This document shows positions 1 to 7,791 of a stretch of 20,666 nucleotides of DNA, in pieces. The notes beneath the pieces were generated by a model. It searched no databases, was not told the DNA's origin, and worked only from the letters and a program-made list of their open reading frames with translations. How positions within the stretch are numbered: the stretch's first letter is position 1; each line of letters opens with the position of its first letter. The DNA is from DATHXC01 sp041662005. Lineage in GTDB: Bacteria; Pseudomonadota; Gammaproteobacteria; Burkholderiales; Methylophilaceae. A program made the translations under genes and the position numbers. The DNA lies in assembly GCA_041662005.1 (NCBI GenBank), contig JBAZTJ010000033.1, positions 1 to 20,666 of the forward strand. The letters are read 5' to 3'.

Positions 1-246
1 TATGAGAATAATCTTAGCAGCGAAGTAAAAGCCGGTGAAAATTCGGGCCGCCAACTCCGGCACGAGTATGTGGTGCGCGAGTTGTATGGGCCATATCGTG
101 TGGATGAAGTGTCAGGGAGTGAGTGGCGCCAGGGGTTAACATTGAATAATGTATGGAAAAACCGCGATATTGGCATTGCCGCCTTTGTGCAAAACCGGTC
201 TAGTGGCCAGGTTTTACAGGCGTTAAGCCTGAAATCCTGTTTCTAG
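1..246 (+). CDS. C-terminal fragment of a DUF1223-like protein
   Basis: The window opens inside a coding frame that reads without stops from base 1 to a TAG at 244-246 and gives 81 residues. The text includes a VKAGENSGRQLRHEYVVREL segment, a GIAAFVQNRSSGQVLQAL segment and a penultimate Cys. This pattern (a glycine- and asparagine-rich turn, an H-[ED]-[YF]-V-V-R strand, then an AAFVQ strand close to the C-terminus) resembles the end of DUF1223 proteins, which are secreted thioredoxin-fold-related proteins of unknown role. The family call is from memory of the motif. The start and N-terminal half are outside the window. The gene is convergent with the diguanylate cyclase, with only 9 bp between the two stop codons. 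Confidence 0.6.
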   Translation, partial: YENNLSSEVKAGENSGRQLRHEYVVRELYGPYRVDEVSGSEWRQGLTLNNVWKNRDIGIAAFVQNRSSGQVLQALSLKSCF

Positions 247-255
247 AGATAGGTA

Positions 256-2088
256 TTAGCCAGCAACACAGACCTTATTGCGTCCGGTACGCTTAGCTTC
301 ATACAGCGCCTCATCTGCGTGATGCAACAAAGTATCGATATTGATCTCCTTGCCCTTGAGGGTGGCCACACCGATGGATACGGTCACATGTAGCGGCAGG
401 CCTATTTCAAGCGCTATTTCCGTACCTGCAATCAACAGGCGAATCCGCTCTGCAACCTCCACGGCCTTTTCCAGCATGGTCTCCGGCAGTAGTATCGCAA
501 ACTCTTCGCCTCCAAGCCGGCCTATGATATCAACCTCACGCAAGGCCCCCTCGCACAACTGGCTCACTTTCTGCAGAACAATATCCCCAGCCTTATGGCC
601 GTGAGTATCATTGACCAGTTTAAAGAAGTCGATGTCCAGCATCATCAGGGAAAGCGGCTTTTTATAACGCAGCGCACGAGCTAGCTCGGCCTCCCCTTCT
701 TCTATGAAATGGCGTCGATTTGAAAGTCCTGTCAGGTAATCCACTTGTGCCTGACGCTCAACTTCAAGTTGCAAGGCCTTGCGCTCAGTGATGTCCTGCC
801 CTGCACTGATAAAGTACATGGGTACTTTTGCTTCGTCTCGCATCAGGAAAACCGACAGATGCACCCAGGCAATGTTGCCGTCTTTTCTGATGTAGCGCTT
901 TTCCACCGAGTAGCTAGCCCCCTCAGTTTCGAGCAAATTTGCCAATTTTTTTAAATCCGCAGGCAGATCATCAGGATAGGTGAGATGCCTGGAAGTTATA
1001 CCTTGCGTAAGTATTTCATGCGAGGTATAGCCCACAATATTACAGAACGCTTCATTAACCTGCAGGTATCGACCCTCGGTCGAAATCTGCGCAATACCGA
1101 TAGCTGCATTCTCAAAGATGCTCCTGAAGCGTTGCTCACTCTCTTTCAATGCAGATTCTGCATGCTGGCGTTCTATGATATCCAGCTCCAGGGCTTTTCT
1201 GGCAGCCCGCGCCGAGTTGGCCTGGACTTGCTCGGCAAAGGCGCGGTTGATCGCCCATGCGATGGCAATCGCCAGCAATGCACCAAAAACCAATACCAGG
1301 TTAAGGTAGGTCTTATCATGCGAAATATCGTGGCCCAACTCACTTTGCAGAGCCTGCCACAGCAACACCGTGACCGTCAGCACCCCTATGCCGACAGGTA
1401 CCGACAATGTATTAATCAACCCTGACGTATTCTGGGTGCCTTGATACCAGGCGAGCACCAGCAAGCCACAACTCAACACCACAAACCCCAGCGAGGTATG
1501 AATCGCCATACGCGTCAAGGCACCCCAACCAAAGGCAGTCTCCACCCCCATCAGATAGCCCGTGAATGCCACCAGGCTTAAACCTAACAATATGGCACCG
1601 GCAACGCCGGTCAAGATGGGGAGCCAGCGATGCCTCCTGATAGAACCTAGTATCAAAAGCGTCAGGCCGATGATACTGAAGCAAAGCGCGGTATTCGGCG
1701 CCATTCTGCCGGGATTGGAGGTTTTCACTGTGATGTAGTGTTTCATCAGCAGTTGATCCAGCCCAATATCGCACGCAAATACATATTGGGCCAGTGTCAG
1801 CAAACCCATCGCCGCGATCACCATACCGCAAAAACTGGCAACTCGCGGATGCCTGGAGATCACTGTAATAATGCCCATGCCGCTTAATACGAAACCCAGC
1901 GCCGTGTTGTACTGCATGGGCACATAAGCCGGATCAATCTGGATAAGCCGAGCATTGTGGGTATACCAGCCCAGCAATACGGTCGCACCAAGGACTATCG
2001 AGGCAATGCAGGACGTTAAAATCAATGCCTTGAGGCACAATAATCCCTTGTTGTCTCTTTTTAACAGCGCATCCACTAAGTTGATCAT
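256..2088 (-). CDS. Membrane-bound PAS-GGDEF diguanylate cyclase
   Basis: A 610-residue inner-membrane signalling enzyme predicted to make cyclic di-GMP from two GTP. Residues about 20-280 hold seven or eight hydrophobic segments. Within them a motif M-x3-T-[AS]-L-x-F recurs three times (M58, M129, M194), each time opening a membrane helix. A helical linker (about 281-318) leads to a PAS domain (about 316-437, ending in the PAC-type GQDITERK) and a GGDEF domain (about 445-608). The active-site motif is GGEEF at 526-530, so it should be catalytic. An RxxD inhibitory site (R517-D520) lies exactly five residues upstream, implying product feedback. No EAL domain follows. The ATG at 2088 has only a weak GAG-type ribosome site. 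The signal sensed cannot be told from the sequence. Confidence 0.93.
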   Translation of the reverse strand: MINLVDALLKRDNKGLLCLKALILTSCIASIVLGATVLLGWYTHNARLIQIDPAYVPMQYNTALGFVLSGMGIITVISRHPRVASFCGMVIAAMGLLTLAQYVFACDIGLDQLLMKHYITVKTSNPGRMAPNTALCFSIIGLTLLILGSIRRHRWLPILTGVAGAILLGLSLVAFTGYLMGVETAFGWGALTRMAIHTSLGFVVLSCGLLVLAWYQGTQNTSGLINTLSVPVGIGVLTVTVLLWQALQSELGHDISHDKTYLNLVLVFGALLAIAIAWAINRAFAEQVQANSARAARKALELDIIERQHAESALKESEQRFRSIFENAAIGIAQISTEGRYLQVNEAFCNIVGYTSHEILTQGITSRHLTYPDDLPADLKKLANLLETEGASYSVEKRYIRKDGNIAWVHLSVFLMRDEAKVPMYFISAGQDITERKALQLEVERQAQVDYLTGLSNRRHFIEEGEAELARALRYKKPLSLMMLDIDFFKLVNDTHGHKAGDIVLQKVSQLCEGALREVDIIGRLGGEEFAILLPETMLEKAVEVAERIRLLIAGTEIALEIGLPLHVTVSIGVATLKGKEINIDTLLHHADEALYEAKRTGRNKVCVAG

Positions 2089-2227
2089 TGTCGTTGCAGT
2101 CTCATCGGCAAGCCATAAGCTTGATGTTCACTCAGCTAAAAAATTGACCTCGCTCTTCTGCAACACCGTGTATTTGCTGTGTTGCGCTTAATGACTATCA
2201 GCATGAATCATGCCTGACTGACTACCC

Positions 2228-3016
2228 TCACGAATTAAAGTCATACTCTATGATCAAGGGTGCATGATCCGAGAACCGTTGCGCCTTATATATTTCTGCA
2301 CTTTTGGCCGTGTGCGCTAGGCCTGCAGTCGCAATCTGATAGTCGATACGCCACCCGACATTCTTGGCCCAGGCCTGCCCACGATTACTCCACCAGGTAT
2401 AGCATTCATCCGTAGTATCAGGATGCACCACCCGATAAACATCCACCCAACCCAGCTCACCGAATAGCTGCGTCATCCATGCGCGCTCTTCGGGCAAGAA
2501 TCCCGAGTTCTTCCTGTTACCTTTCCAGTTCTTAAGATCCGCCTCCTTGTGGGCAATATTCCAATCGCCACACACCACGACATCCCGTCCGCTAGCCTTG
2601 AGCGCCGCAAGATGCGGGTAGAATCTAGCCAACACGCTGAATTTGACATTCTGACGCTCCTCGCCACTTGAGCCGGAGGGCAGGTACAACGAAACCACAC
2701 TCAGATTGCCGAACTGCAATTCCAGGTAACGACCCTCGGCATCAATATCGGCATGCCCCAGCCCGACGATGACTTGATCCGGCTGCTTGCGTGTATAAAT
2801 GCCGACGCCGCTATAGCCTTTTTTCTCCGCATAATGAAAATAGCCGAAATAACCCGGTGGATTCATCATCTCGGGGGTTAAATCTGCAGCTTGTGCTTTA
2901 AGCTCCTGTAGACAAAAAATGTCACCATTTTGCTGTTGCATCCATGAAAAAAAGCCCTTATTCGCCGCCGAGCGAATACCATTGAGGTTTGCAGTTATAA
3001 TTCTTAACAAATCCAT
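2228..3016 (-). CDS. xth: Exodeoxyribonuclease III (AP endonuclease)
   Basis: Base-excision-repair nuclease of the ExoIII/APE1 family, which cuts at abasic sites and degrades 3' ends of duplex DNA. The 262 residues match the usual length (E. coli 268). The family's metal and catalytic motifs are all visible: N10 in ANLNG, E38 in LQELK, Y111, D151 and N153 in GDWNIAH, D225 in RIDYQ, and D250-H251 in SDHAPL. The first ATG (3014-3016) is almost touched by its AAGGA ribosome site. The TTG two codons on (3008-3010) has a six-base spacing and would give MLRIITANLNG, which is closer to how homologues begin, so the true start may be 3010. It is divergent from pyrE across a 14-bp gap. Confidence 0.95.
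   Translation of the reverse strand: MDLLRIITANLNGIRSAANKGFFSWMQQQNGDIFCLQELKAQAADLTPEMMNPPGYFGYFHYAEKKGYSGVGIYTRKQPDQVIVGLGHADIDAEGRYLELQFGNLSVVSLYLPSGSSGEERQNVKFSVLARFYPHLAALKASGRDVVVCGDWNIAHKEADLKNWKGNRKNSGFLPEERAWMTQLFGELGWVDVYRVVHPDTTDECYTWWSNRGQAWAKNVGWRIDYQIATAGLAHTAKSAEIYKAQRFSDHAPLIIEYDFNS
2996..3001 (+). promoter_or_regulatory. Candidate -10 box for pyrE, inside xth
   Basis: A perfect TATAAT lies 29 bp before the pyrE ATG, within the first codons of the oppositely oriented xth. Transcription would start near 3008 and give a leader of about 23 nt. No good -35 box is seen 16-18 bp upstream. The leader contains no Shine-Dalgarno sequence. The box is in the right place because the gap between the two genes is only 14 bp and cannot hold a promoter itself. 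Confidence 0.4.
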
Positions 3017-3030
3017 TCCTTTACATAAAA

Positions 3031-3690
3031 ATGTCCGACTTCACACACGAGTTTATAGAATTTGCAATTGAAAAGCAGGTATTACGCTTCGGTGAGTTTA
3101 AAACCAAAGCGGGCCGCCTGAGCCCTTATTTCTTCAACGCAGGCCTGTTTAATGACGGGTTCAGCCTGATGAAACTAGGCGAATTCTACGCAGCAGCCAT
3201 ATTAAAGTCCGGCATCCAGTTCGATATGCTATTCGGCCCGGCCTACAAGGGCATCACCCTCGCAGCAACCATCGCCATTGCTCTGGCACGACAAGGGCGT
3301 AATGTACCTTATGCCTATAACCGCAAGGAAGCAAAAGACCACGGCGAGGGTGGAACCGTGGTGGGTGCCCCATTAACTGGTCGAGTTTTGATCGTGGATG
3401 ACGTAATTTCAGCAGGCACATCGGTGCGCGAATCGGTAGACATCATCAAGTCCTGCGGCGCAGTCCCCTGTGGGGTGGCCATTGCCATTGACCGCCAGGA
3501 GCTCGGCACCGGTAGCCTCTCTGCCGTACAAGAAGTCGAAAAAGACAATGGCATCCCCGTTTGCAGCATCGCCAATCTGGAATCCCTCATTAAATATTTG
3601 CACAACCAATCTAATGTGTCGCAAAATCATGATGTTGTGCAGTACTTAAGCGCCATTGAAAGCTACCGCCGCCAATACGGGGCTACCTGA
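3031..3690 (+). CDS. pyrE: Orotate phosphoribosyltransferase
   Basis: Catalyses orotate + PRPP to orotidine 5'-monophosphate, the fifth step of de novo pyrimidine synthesis, in the cytoplasm. The 219 residues closely follow the E. coli-type PyrE (213). Recognisable are SPYFFNAGLFN (31-41), LFGPAYKGI (67-75), the flexible-loop NRKEAKDHGEGG (97-108) and the PRPP-binding loop VLIVDDVISAGTS (119-131) with its paired aspartates. The ATG has no upstream Shine-Dalgarno sequence; the bases before it are AT-rich. A start further in would lose the conserved N-terminal FIEFA helix, so this start is preferred. It is divergent from xth, and the DUF4124 gene follows 40 bp downstream on the same strand. Confidence 0.97.
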   Translation: MSDFTHEFIEFAIEKQVLRFGEFKTKAGRLSPYFFNAGLFNDGFSLMKLGEFYAAAILKSGIQFDMLFGPAYKGITLAATIAIALARQGRNVPYAYNRKEAKDHGEGGTVVGAPLTGRVLIVDDVISAGTSVRESVDIIKSCGAVPCGVAIAIDRQELGTGSLSAVQEVEKDNGIPVCSIANLESLIKYLHNQSNVSQNHDVVQYLSAIESYRRQYGAT

Positions 3691-3730
3691 TTTAAATATG
3701 AAGCTTCTAGGCCACCCTGACAGGAAACTT

Positions 3731-4354
3731 ATGCATGCCTTTTTGGTTTGGATTGTAAGAGCATTCATCCTCTGCCTGCCGCTTGTATTAGCGACGCCGA
3801 CACGTGCAGCTGAGCCCGGGAAATCCAAAGATATAAAAATTAATAAGTGGGTGGATGAGAAAGGCAGAACACATTATGGTGATGTCTTACCAGCACAGTA
3901 CACTAATCAAAATAGCGTGATCAACTCGCAAGGCATAACGATAAAGCGCAATGATCCTAAGAGCACACAAGTAGTCGAAGAGTCCCCAGAAGCCATTGAG
4001 CAACAGCGTAAAGACCGTGCATTGCTGGCCTCTTTTACCGATGAACAGGAGATAGATCTGGCGCGCGACCGCCATTTGCAAATGGACGAGATTGCTGTAC
4101 AGGGACTACAGCAACGGCGGGTAGGCGCTGTCAAACAACTAGATACCAACAAGAAGTTTGCGGATGGATTCAAGCAACGCAAGAAGCCCACTCCAGAGGA
4201 TCTGGCGCAGGATATCAAGGACAACCAGGCAGAAATTGGCCGCATTGATAGTCAGATCAAGCAACAGCAAGATAGCATGGTCGCCACAAGAAAACGCTTT
4301 GCTGCTGACAAGCAACGCTTTACCGAGCTCAAGTCACAACATTCAGCCAAGTAG
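3731..4354 (+). CDS. Secreted DUF4124-domain protein, role unknown
   Basis: A predicted 207-residue exported protein. Residues 1-27 form a signal peptide: short n-region, hydrophobic core IVRAFILCLPLVL, and a probable cut after TRAA. A DUF4124 segment follows (about 36-56, NKWVDEKGRTHYGD), the short beta motif typical of this family. The rest (about 85-205) is charged, rich in Gln, Lys and Glu, and likely helical or coiled coil. The open frame extends back to 3656 inside pyrE with another ATG at 3698, but the ATG at 3731 has AGGAA five bases upstream and puts the signal peptide at the N-terminus, so I chose it. No lipobox is seen. It stops 21 bp short of the convergent gatB. Function is unknown; a periplasmic envelope role is only an inference. 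Confidence 0.85.
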   Translation: MHAFLVWIVRAFILCLPLVLATPTRAAEPGKSKDIKINKWVDEKGRTHYGDVLPAQYTNQNSVINSQGITIKRNDPKSTQVVEESPEAIEQQRKDRALLASFTDEQEIDLARDRHLQMDEIAVQGLQQRRVGAVKQLDTNKKFADGFKQRKKPTPEDLAQDIKDNQAEIGRIDSQIKQQQDSMVATRKRFAADKQRFTELKSQHSAK

Positions 4355-4375
4355 CTGAGCCTGCCAGGGGCAATT

Positions 4376-5806
4376 CTAGCTAGCCAGCTTCCTCTTCAAG
4401 ACTTCATTCACCTGCGCAGGGTTGGCCTTGCCTTTTGATGCTTTCATGGCTTGACCCACCAATGCGTTGAAAGCCTTTTCTTTTCCGGCTTTGAACTCTT
4501 CCACCATCGCTGCATTAGCCGCCAGCACTTCATCGATGATAGCTTCTATAGCACCGCTATCCGAGACTTGCTTGAGGCCCTTTTGCTCGATGATGTTATC
4601 GGCATCGCCCTCGCCCGCCCACATCGCTTCAAATACCTGTTTTGCAGCATTATTTGAAATCGTGGCATCGCTGATTCGCTTAAGCAATTGCGCGAGTGCT
4701 TGCGGGGCGATTGGCGACTCGCCTATCGCTTTGTCTTCAGCATTCAACTTGGCGGCCACACTACCCATCACCCAGTTCGCGGCGATCTTGGCCTCTGTCC
4801 CAGCACTGACCACTGCCACAAAATAATCCGCCAGCGCACGCGAAGCGGTGAGGGCGGTAGCATCGTACTGCGCAAGGCCGTACTCGCCCATAAAGCGAGC
4901 CTTCATCGCTTCGGGCAACTCCGGCATCTCAGCTTTCACTGCGCTGATATCGGACTCGGAAATTGCCAATGGCAGTAAGTCGGGATCAGGGAAGTAGCGG
5001 TAATCGTTGGCTTCTTCCTTGGATCGCATGGCGCGTGTTTCACCAGTATCCGGATTAAATAGCACCGTGGCTTGGTGAATGGTGCCGCCATCTTCCAGCG
5101 TCTCAATCTGCCAGCGGGTTTCGTATTCGATGGCCTGTTGCATGAACTTGAACGAGTTGAGGTTCTTGATCTCGCGGCGAGTGCCAAGTTTTTCTGTGCC
5201 TTTTTTGCGTACAGACACGTTCACGTCGCAACGGAAACTACCCTCTTGCATATTGCCGTCGCATATACCTATCCACTGCACCAACTCGTGCAGCTTCTTG
5301 GCATAGGCCACAGCCTCGGCAGCGGAGCGCATATCCGGCTCGGTGACGATTTCCAGCAAAGGCGTACCGGCTCGATTCAGGTCTATACCGGTCACGCCTT
5401 CAAAATCGCCGTGCAATGATTTACCTGCATCCTCTTCCAAGTGTGCGCGCGTGATACGAATAGTCTTTTCAGTGTCGCCCACGAGCACGGTCATTGAGCC
5501 CTTACCCACTACCGGCAGCTCATACTGACTGATCTGGTAGCCTTTGGGCAGGTCGGGATAGAAGTAGTTTTTACGCGCAAATACCGACCTTGGCGCGATC
5601 TCGGCATCCACCGCCAGGCCAAATTTAATGGCACATTTGACCGCTTCTTTATTCAACACCGGTAGTACGCCTGGCAAAGCGATACTCACCACGCAAGCTT
5701 GGGTATTAGGCTCAGCGCCAAAAGCAGTGGAAGCCCCGGAAAAAATCTTGGTTTTGGTTTGCAGCTGGGTATGTGTTTCCAGCCCGATGACGACTTCCCA
5801 TTCCAT
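4376..5806 (-). CDS. gatB: Asp-tRNA(Asn)/Glu-tRNA(Gln) amidotransferase subunit B
   Basis: The tRNA-binding and kinase-like subunit of GatCAB. It activates the side chain of misacylated Glu-tRNA(Gln) or Asp-tRNA(Asn) with ATP, for amidation by ammonia from GatA. From the ATG at 5806 it has 476 residues, the family's usual size. The GatB signature IDLNRAGTPLLEIVTEPD is at 141-158, after YQISQYELP (90-97) and HLEEDAGKS (122-130). The C-terminal third is the helical YqeY-like tail that recognises the tRNA. The frame stays open back to 5839 inside gatA, but MEWEVVIGLETH is the normal N-terminus, and an AAGGGA ribosome site sits about eight bases upstream. Only one Cys (C38) remains where some GatB proteins carry a zinc-binding CPxC. 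Confidence 0.97.
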   Translation of the reverse strand: MEWEVVIGLETHTQLQTKTKIFSGASTAFGAEPNTQACVVSIALPGVLPVLNKEAVKCAIKFGLAVDAEIAPRSVFARKNYFYPDLPKGYQISQYELPVVGKGSMTVLVGDTEKTIRITRAHLEEDAGKSLHGDFEGVTGIDLNRAGTPLLEIVTEPDMRSAAEAVAYAKKLHELVQWIGICDGNMQEGSFRCDVNVSVRKKGTEKLGTRREIKNLNSFKFMQQAIEYETRWQIETLEDGGTIHQATVLFNPDTGETRAMRSKEEANDYRYFPDPDLLPLAISESDISAVKAEMPELPEAMKARFMGEYGLAQYDATALTASRALADYFVAVVSAGTEAKIAANWVMGSVAAKLNAEDKAIGESPIAPQALAQLLKRISDATISNNAAKQVFEAMWAGEGDADNIIEQKGLKQVSDSGAIEAIIDEVLAANAAMVEEFKAGKEKAFNALVGQAMKASKGKANPAQVNEVLKRKLAS

Positions 5807-5808
5807 GG

Positions 5809-7272
5809 CTAGATCCCTTCCGGCATTTGTAAGTGCCAATCTGTTACTTGTTGATAGGCATGGCCCACGTTCAACATGCGCGCTTCATCAAAATAATTAC
5901 CGATAATCTGGATACCGACCGGCAACGGTTTGCCATCCTGCTCAGCAAAACCGGCAGGGATGCTCATACCGGGCAAGCCGGCCAGATTAACGGCGATGGT
6001 GTAGATGTCCTGCAGATACATGGAGACCGGATCATCAGCCTTCTCACCGGCTTTAAAGGCGGTAGATGGCGCGGTTGGCCCCATAATGATGTCGCATTGC
6101 TTGAATGCATTTTCAAAATCCTGCGCAATCAGGCGGCGGATCTGCTGGGCTTTCAGGTAGTAGGCATCGTAATACCCGGCGCTTAATACATAAGTCCCGA
6201 TCAGGATACGGCGTTTGACTTCGGCACCGAAGCCTTCAGCACGGCTCTTGCAGTACATATCCATCAGGTCCGTGTATTCAGCAGCACGGTGGCCGTAACG
6301 CACACCATCGAAGCGTGATAGGTTACTCGAAGCCTCAGCAGGTGCCAGCACATAATAAACCGGGATGGAAAGCTTGGTGTTGGGCAGGCTGATGTCGACA
6401 ATTTCGGCACCTAGCTTGCGGTACTCGGCAATCGCACCCTCTACTACTTTGGCAACATCTGCACCCAGGCCCTCAGCAAAATACTCCTTGGGCAAGCCTA
6501 CTTTTAAACCGGCTAAAGGTTTATTCAGGTCGCGAGTGTAATCTTCTTTTTCGCGCTGCAGACTGGTCGAATCGCGTTCGTCAAAGCCCGTCATCACATT
6601 CATCATCAGGGCCATGTCTTCACAGGATTTAGCCATGGGGCCAGCTTGGTCGAGCGAGGAGGCAAACGCGATCATGCCGTAGCGCGATACCAGGCCGTAA
6701 GTCGGCTTAAGGCCGGAAAGCCCGCATAACGAGGCTGGCTGCCGGATAGAGCCGCCGGTATCCGTGCCGGTAGCTGCCGCACACAAGCGAGCTGCCACCG
6801 CTGCGGCGCTGCCGCCCGAACTACCGCCGGGCACACGGCTGCGATCCCACGGATTCTGCACCTTGCCAAAATAGCTGGTCTCATTAGACGAGCCCATGGC
6901 GAACTCATCCATATTGGTCTTGCCTAGATTCACTGCCCCAGCGACATCGAAGCGTTCGATCACGTTAGCGTTATAGGGGCCAATAAAGGTTTCCAGCATT
7001 TTGGAACCGCAGGTGGTTTTCCAGCCCTTGGCCACAAAAATATCTTTTTGCGCGATAGGGATGCCGGTCAAGGCATCGGATTTACCGCTTGCCAACAACT
7101 GGTCTGCAGCTTGCGCCTGCGCCAATGTTTTGTCGGCATCTACCGTAATGTAAGCATTGATATCGGGGTTAAGTGCAGCGATGCGCTTCAAATACTCCTG
7201 TGTAAGTTCGACACTGGAAATCTCTTTGGCTTGCAGCATGCTGCCAAGCTGTTTCAGGCTTTTGTTAATCAT
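5809..7272 (-). CDS. gatA: Asp-tRNA(Asn)/Glu-tRNA(Gln) amidotransferase subunit A
   Basis: The glutaminase subunit of GatCAB; it releases ammonia from glutamine and channels it to GatB. It belongs to the amidase-signature family. The Ser-cisSer-Lys triad is visible: K76 in IAQKDIF, S151 in the PGGSSGGSAAA loop and S175 in DTGGSIRQPAS, at the same spacing as in characterised GatA. The 487 residues match the full family length. It lies between gatC (7 bp upstream) and gatB (2 bp downstream). The ATG lacks a clear Shine-Dalgarno sequence, so translation is probably coupled to gatC. Confidence 0.97.
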   Translation of the reverse strand: MINKSLKQLGSMLQAKEISSVELTQEYLKRIAALNPDINAYITVDADKTLAQAQAADQLLASGKSDALTGIPIAQKDIFVAKGWKTTCGSKMLETFIGPYNANVIERFDVAGAVNLGKTNMDEFAMGSSNETSYFGKVQNPWDRSRVPGGSSGGSAAAVAARLCAAATGTDTGGSIRQPASLCGLSGLKPTYGLVSRYGMIAFASSLDQAGPMAKSCEDMALMMNVMTGFDERDSTSLQREKEDYTRDLNKPLAGLKVGLPKEYFAEGLGADVAKVVEGAIAEYRKLGAEIVDISLPNTKLSIPVYYVLAPAEASSNLSRFDGVRYGHRAAEYTDLMDMYCKSRAEGFGAEVKRRILIGTYVLSAGYYDAYYLKAQQIRRLIAQDFENAFKQCDIIMGPTAPSTAFKAGEKADDPVSMYLQDIYTIAVNLAGLPGMSIPAGFAEQDGKPLPVGIQIIGNYFDEARMLNVGHAYQQVTDWHLQMPEGI

Positions 7273-7279
7273 GTGGGGA

Positions 7280-7594
7280 CTATTCGATAACTTTAGGGAC
7301 GAGGTACAAACCGGCTTCTACAGCGGGCTCGACAGAGCCGTTGCCGACAGCGGGGGCAATAGACTGGAACAGCTCGCGCTGATTGGTTTCCGTCACCACA
7401 TCTTCACGCAAGCGCTGCACCACATCCTGCGAGTGCGACATGGGCGTGATGCCGGTGGTATCCACCGCCTGCATTTGCTCAATCAAGCCAAGAATGCCTG
7501 AGAGCTTGTGCAGGGTGACTTCTACTTCTGCATCACTGATTTCAATACGCGCGAGATGCGCAATGCGTTTAACATCGGAGCTACTTAAAGACAT
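7280..7594 (-). CDS. gatC: Asp-tRNA(Asn)/Glu-tRNA(Gln) amidotransferase subunit C
   Basis: The small subunit (104 residues) that wraps round and stabilises the GatA-GatB interface. The typical opening MSLSSSDVKRIAHLARI is followed by a helical region (LSGILGLIEQMQAVDT) and the GITPMSHSQDVVQRLREDVV segment, then a C-terminal tail ending GLYLVPKVIE, all as expected for GatC. It is the first gene of gatCAB and is divergent from mreB across about 200 bp. Presence of all three subunits suggests that this organism makes Gln-tRNA and/or Asn-tRNA by the indirect route. Whether glnRS or asnRS is also present cannot be seen here. Confidence 0.96.
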   Translation of the reverse strand: MSLSSSDVKRIAHLARIEISDAEVEVTLHKLSGILGLIEQMQAVDTTGITPMSHSQDVVQRLREDVVTETNQRELFQSIAPAVGNGSVEPAVEAGLYLVPKVIE

Positions 7595-7668
7595 TTTACG
7601 TTCCAGACTTTAGATTTTCACTATTCTTGCGCCTACATTCAGGCCAAATCTTAATTTTCAACACGGTC

Positions 7669-7698
7669 TTAAAATTCAGGACTATATAGGGTATTATA
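7669..7698. promoter_or_regulatory. Divergent promoter region, gatC / mreB
   Basis: The AT-rich middle of the 197-bp gap between gatC and mreB. Towards mreB: TTAAAA (7669-7674), a 17-bp spacer and TATTAT (7692-7697). Towards gatC: a perfect TATAAT on the minus strand (7698-7693), with only a weak -35 near 7721-7716. The two -10 boxes overlap almost completely, so the two promoters would compete for polymerase. Leaders would be about 88 nt for mreB and about 90 nt for gatC. Prediction by eye only. Confidence 0.35.
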
Positions 7699-7791
7699 AC
7701 TTGATTTTATGCACATCTTCAGCCGCAACTAATCAACGCTTAGAATTTACCCCTAGATAATTTGCGGCCGTTCGCTCAGGATACAACAACA

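Noticed and set aside
217..229. Hairpin CAGGC-GTTAA-GCCTG near the end of the DUF1223-like gene
   Set aside because: It lies inside coding sequence with no T run on either side; a bidirectional terminator for the convergent pair is not supported.
985..1425. 146-residue open frame on the plus strand opposite the diguanylate cyclase
   Set aside because: It is antisense to a gene with clear PAS and GGDEF domains, has no recognisable domain or ribosome site, and such shadows are common in sequence of this base composition.
1412..1831. 139-residue minus-strand open frame within the diguanylate cyclase
   Set aside because: It is in another frame of the membrane region, with no domain and no plausible start signal.
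2161..2184. Hairpin CAACAC / GTGTTG after xth
   Set aside because: Short stem, 12-base loop and no T run on the minus strand, so it is not a convincing terminator.
2201..2213. Palindrome GCATGA-A-TCATGC between xth and the diguanylate cyclase gene
   Set aside because: Six-base arms with a one-base centre are expected several times by chance in a window of this size, and no promoter is seen next to it.
4355..4375. Possible bidirectional terminator between the DUF4124 gene and gatB
   Set aside because: Only a 4-bp stem (TGCC/GGCA) and no T tract.
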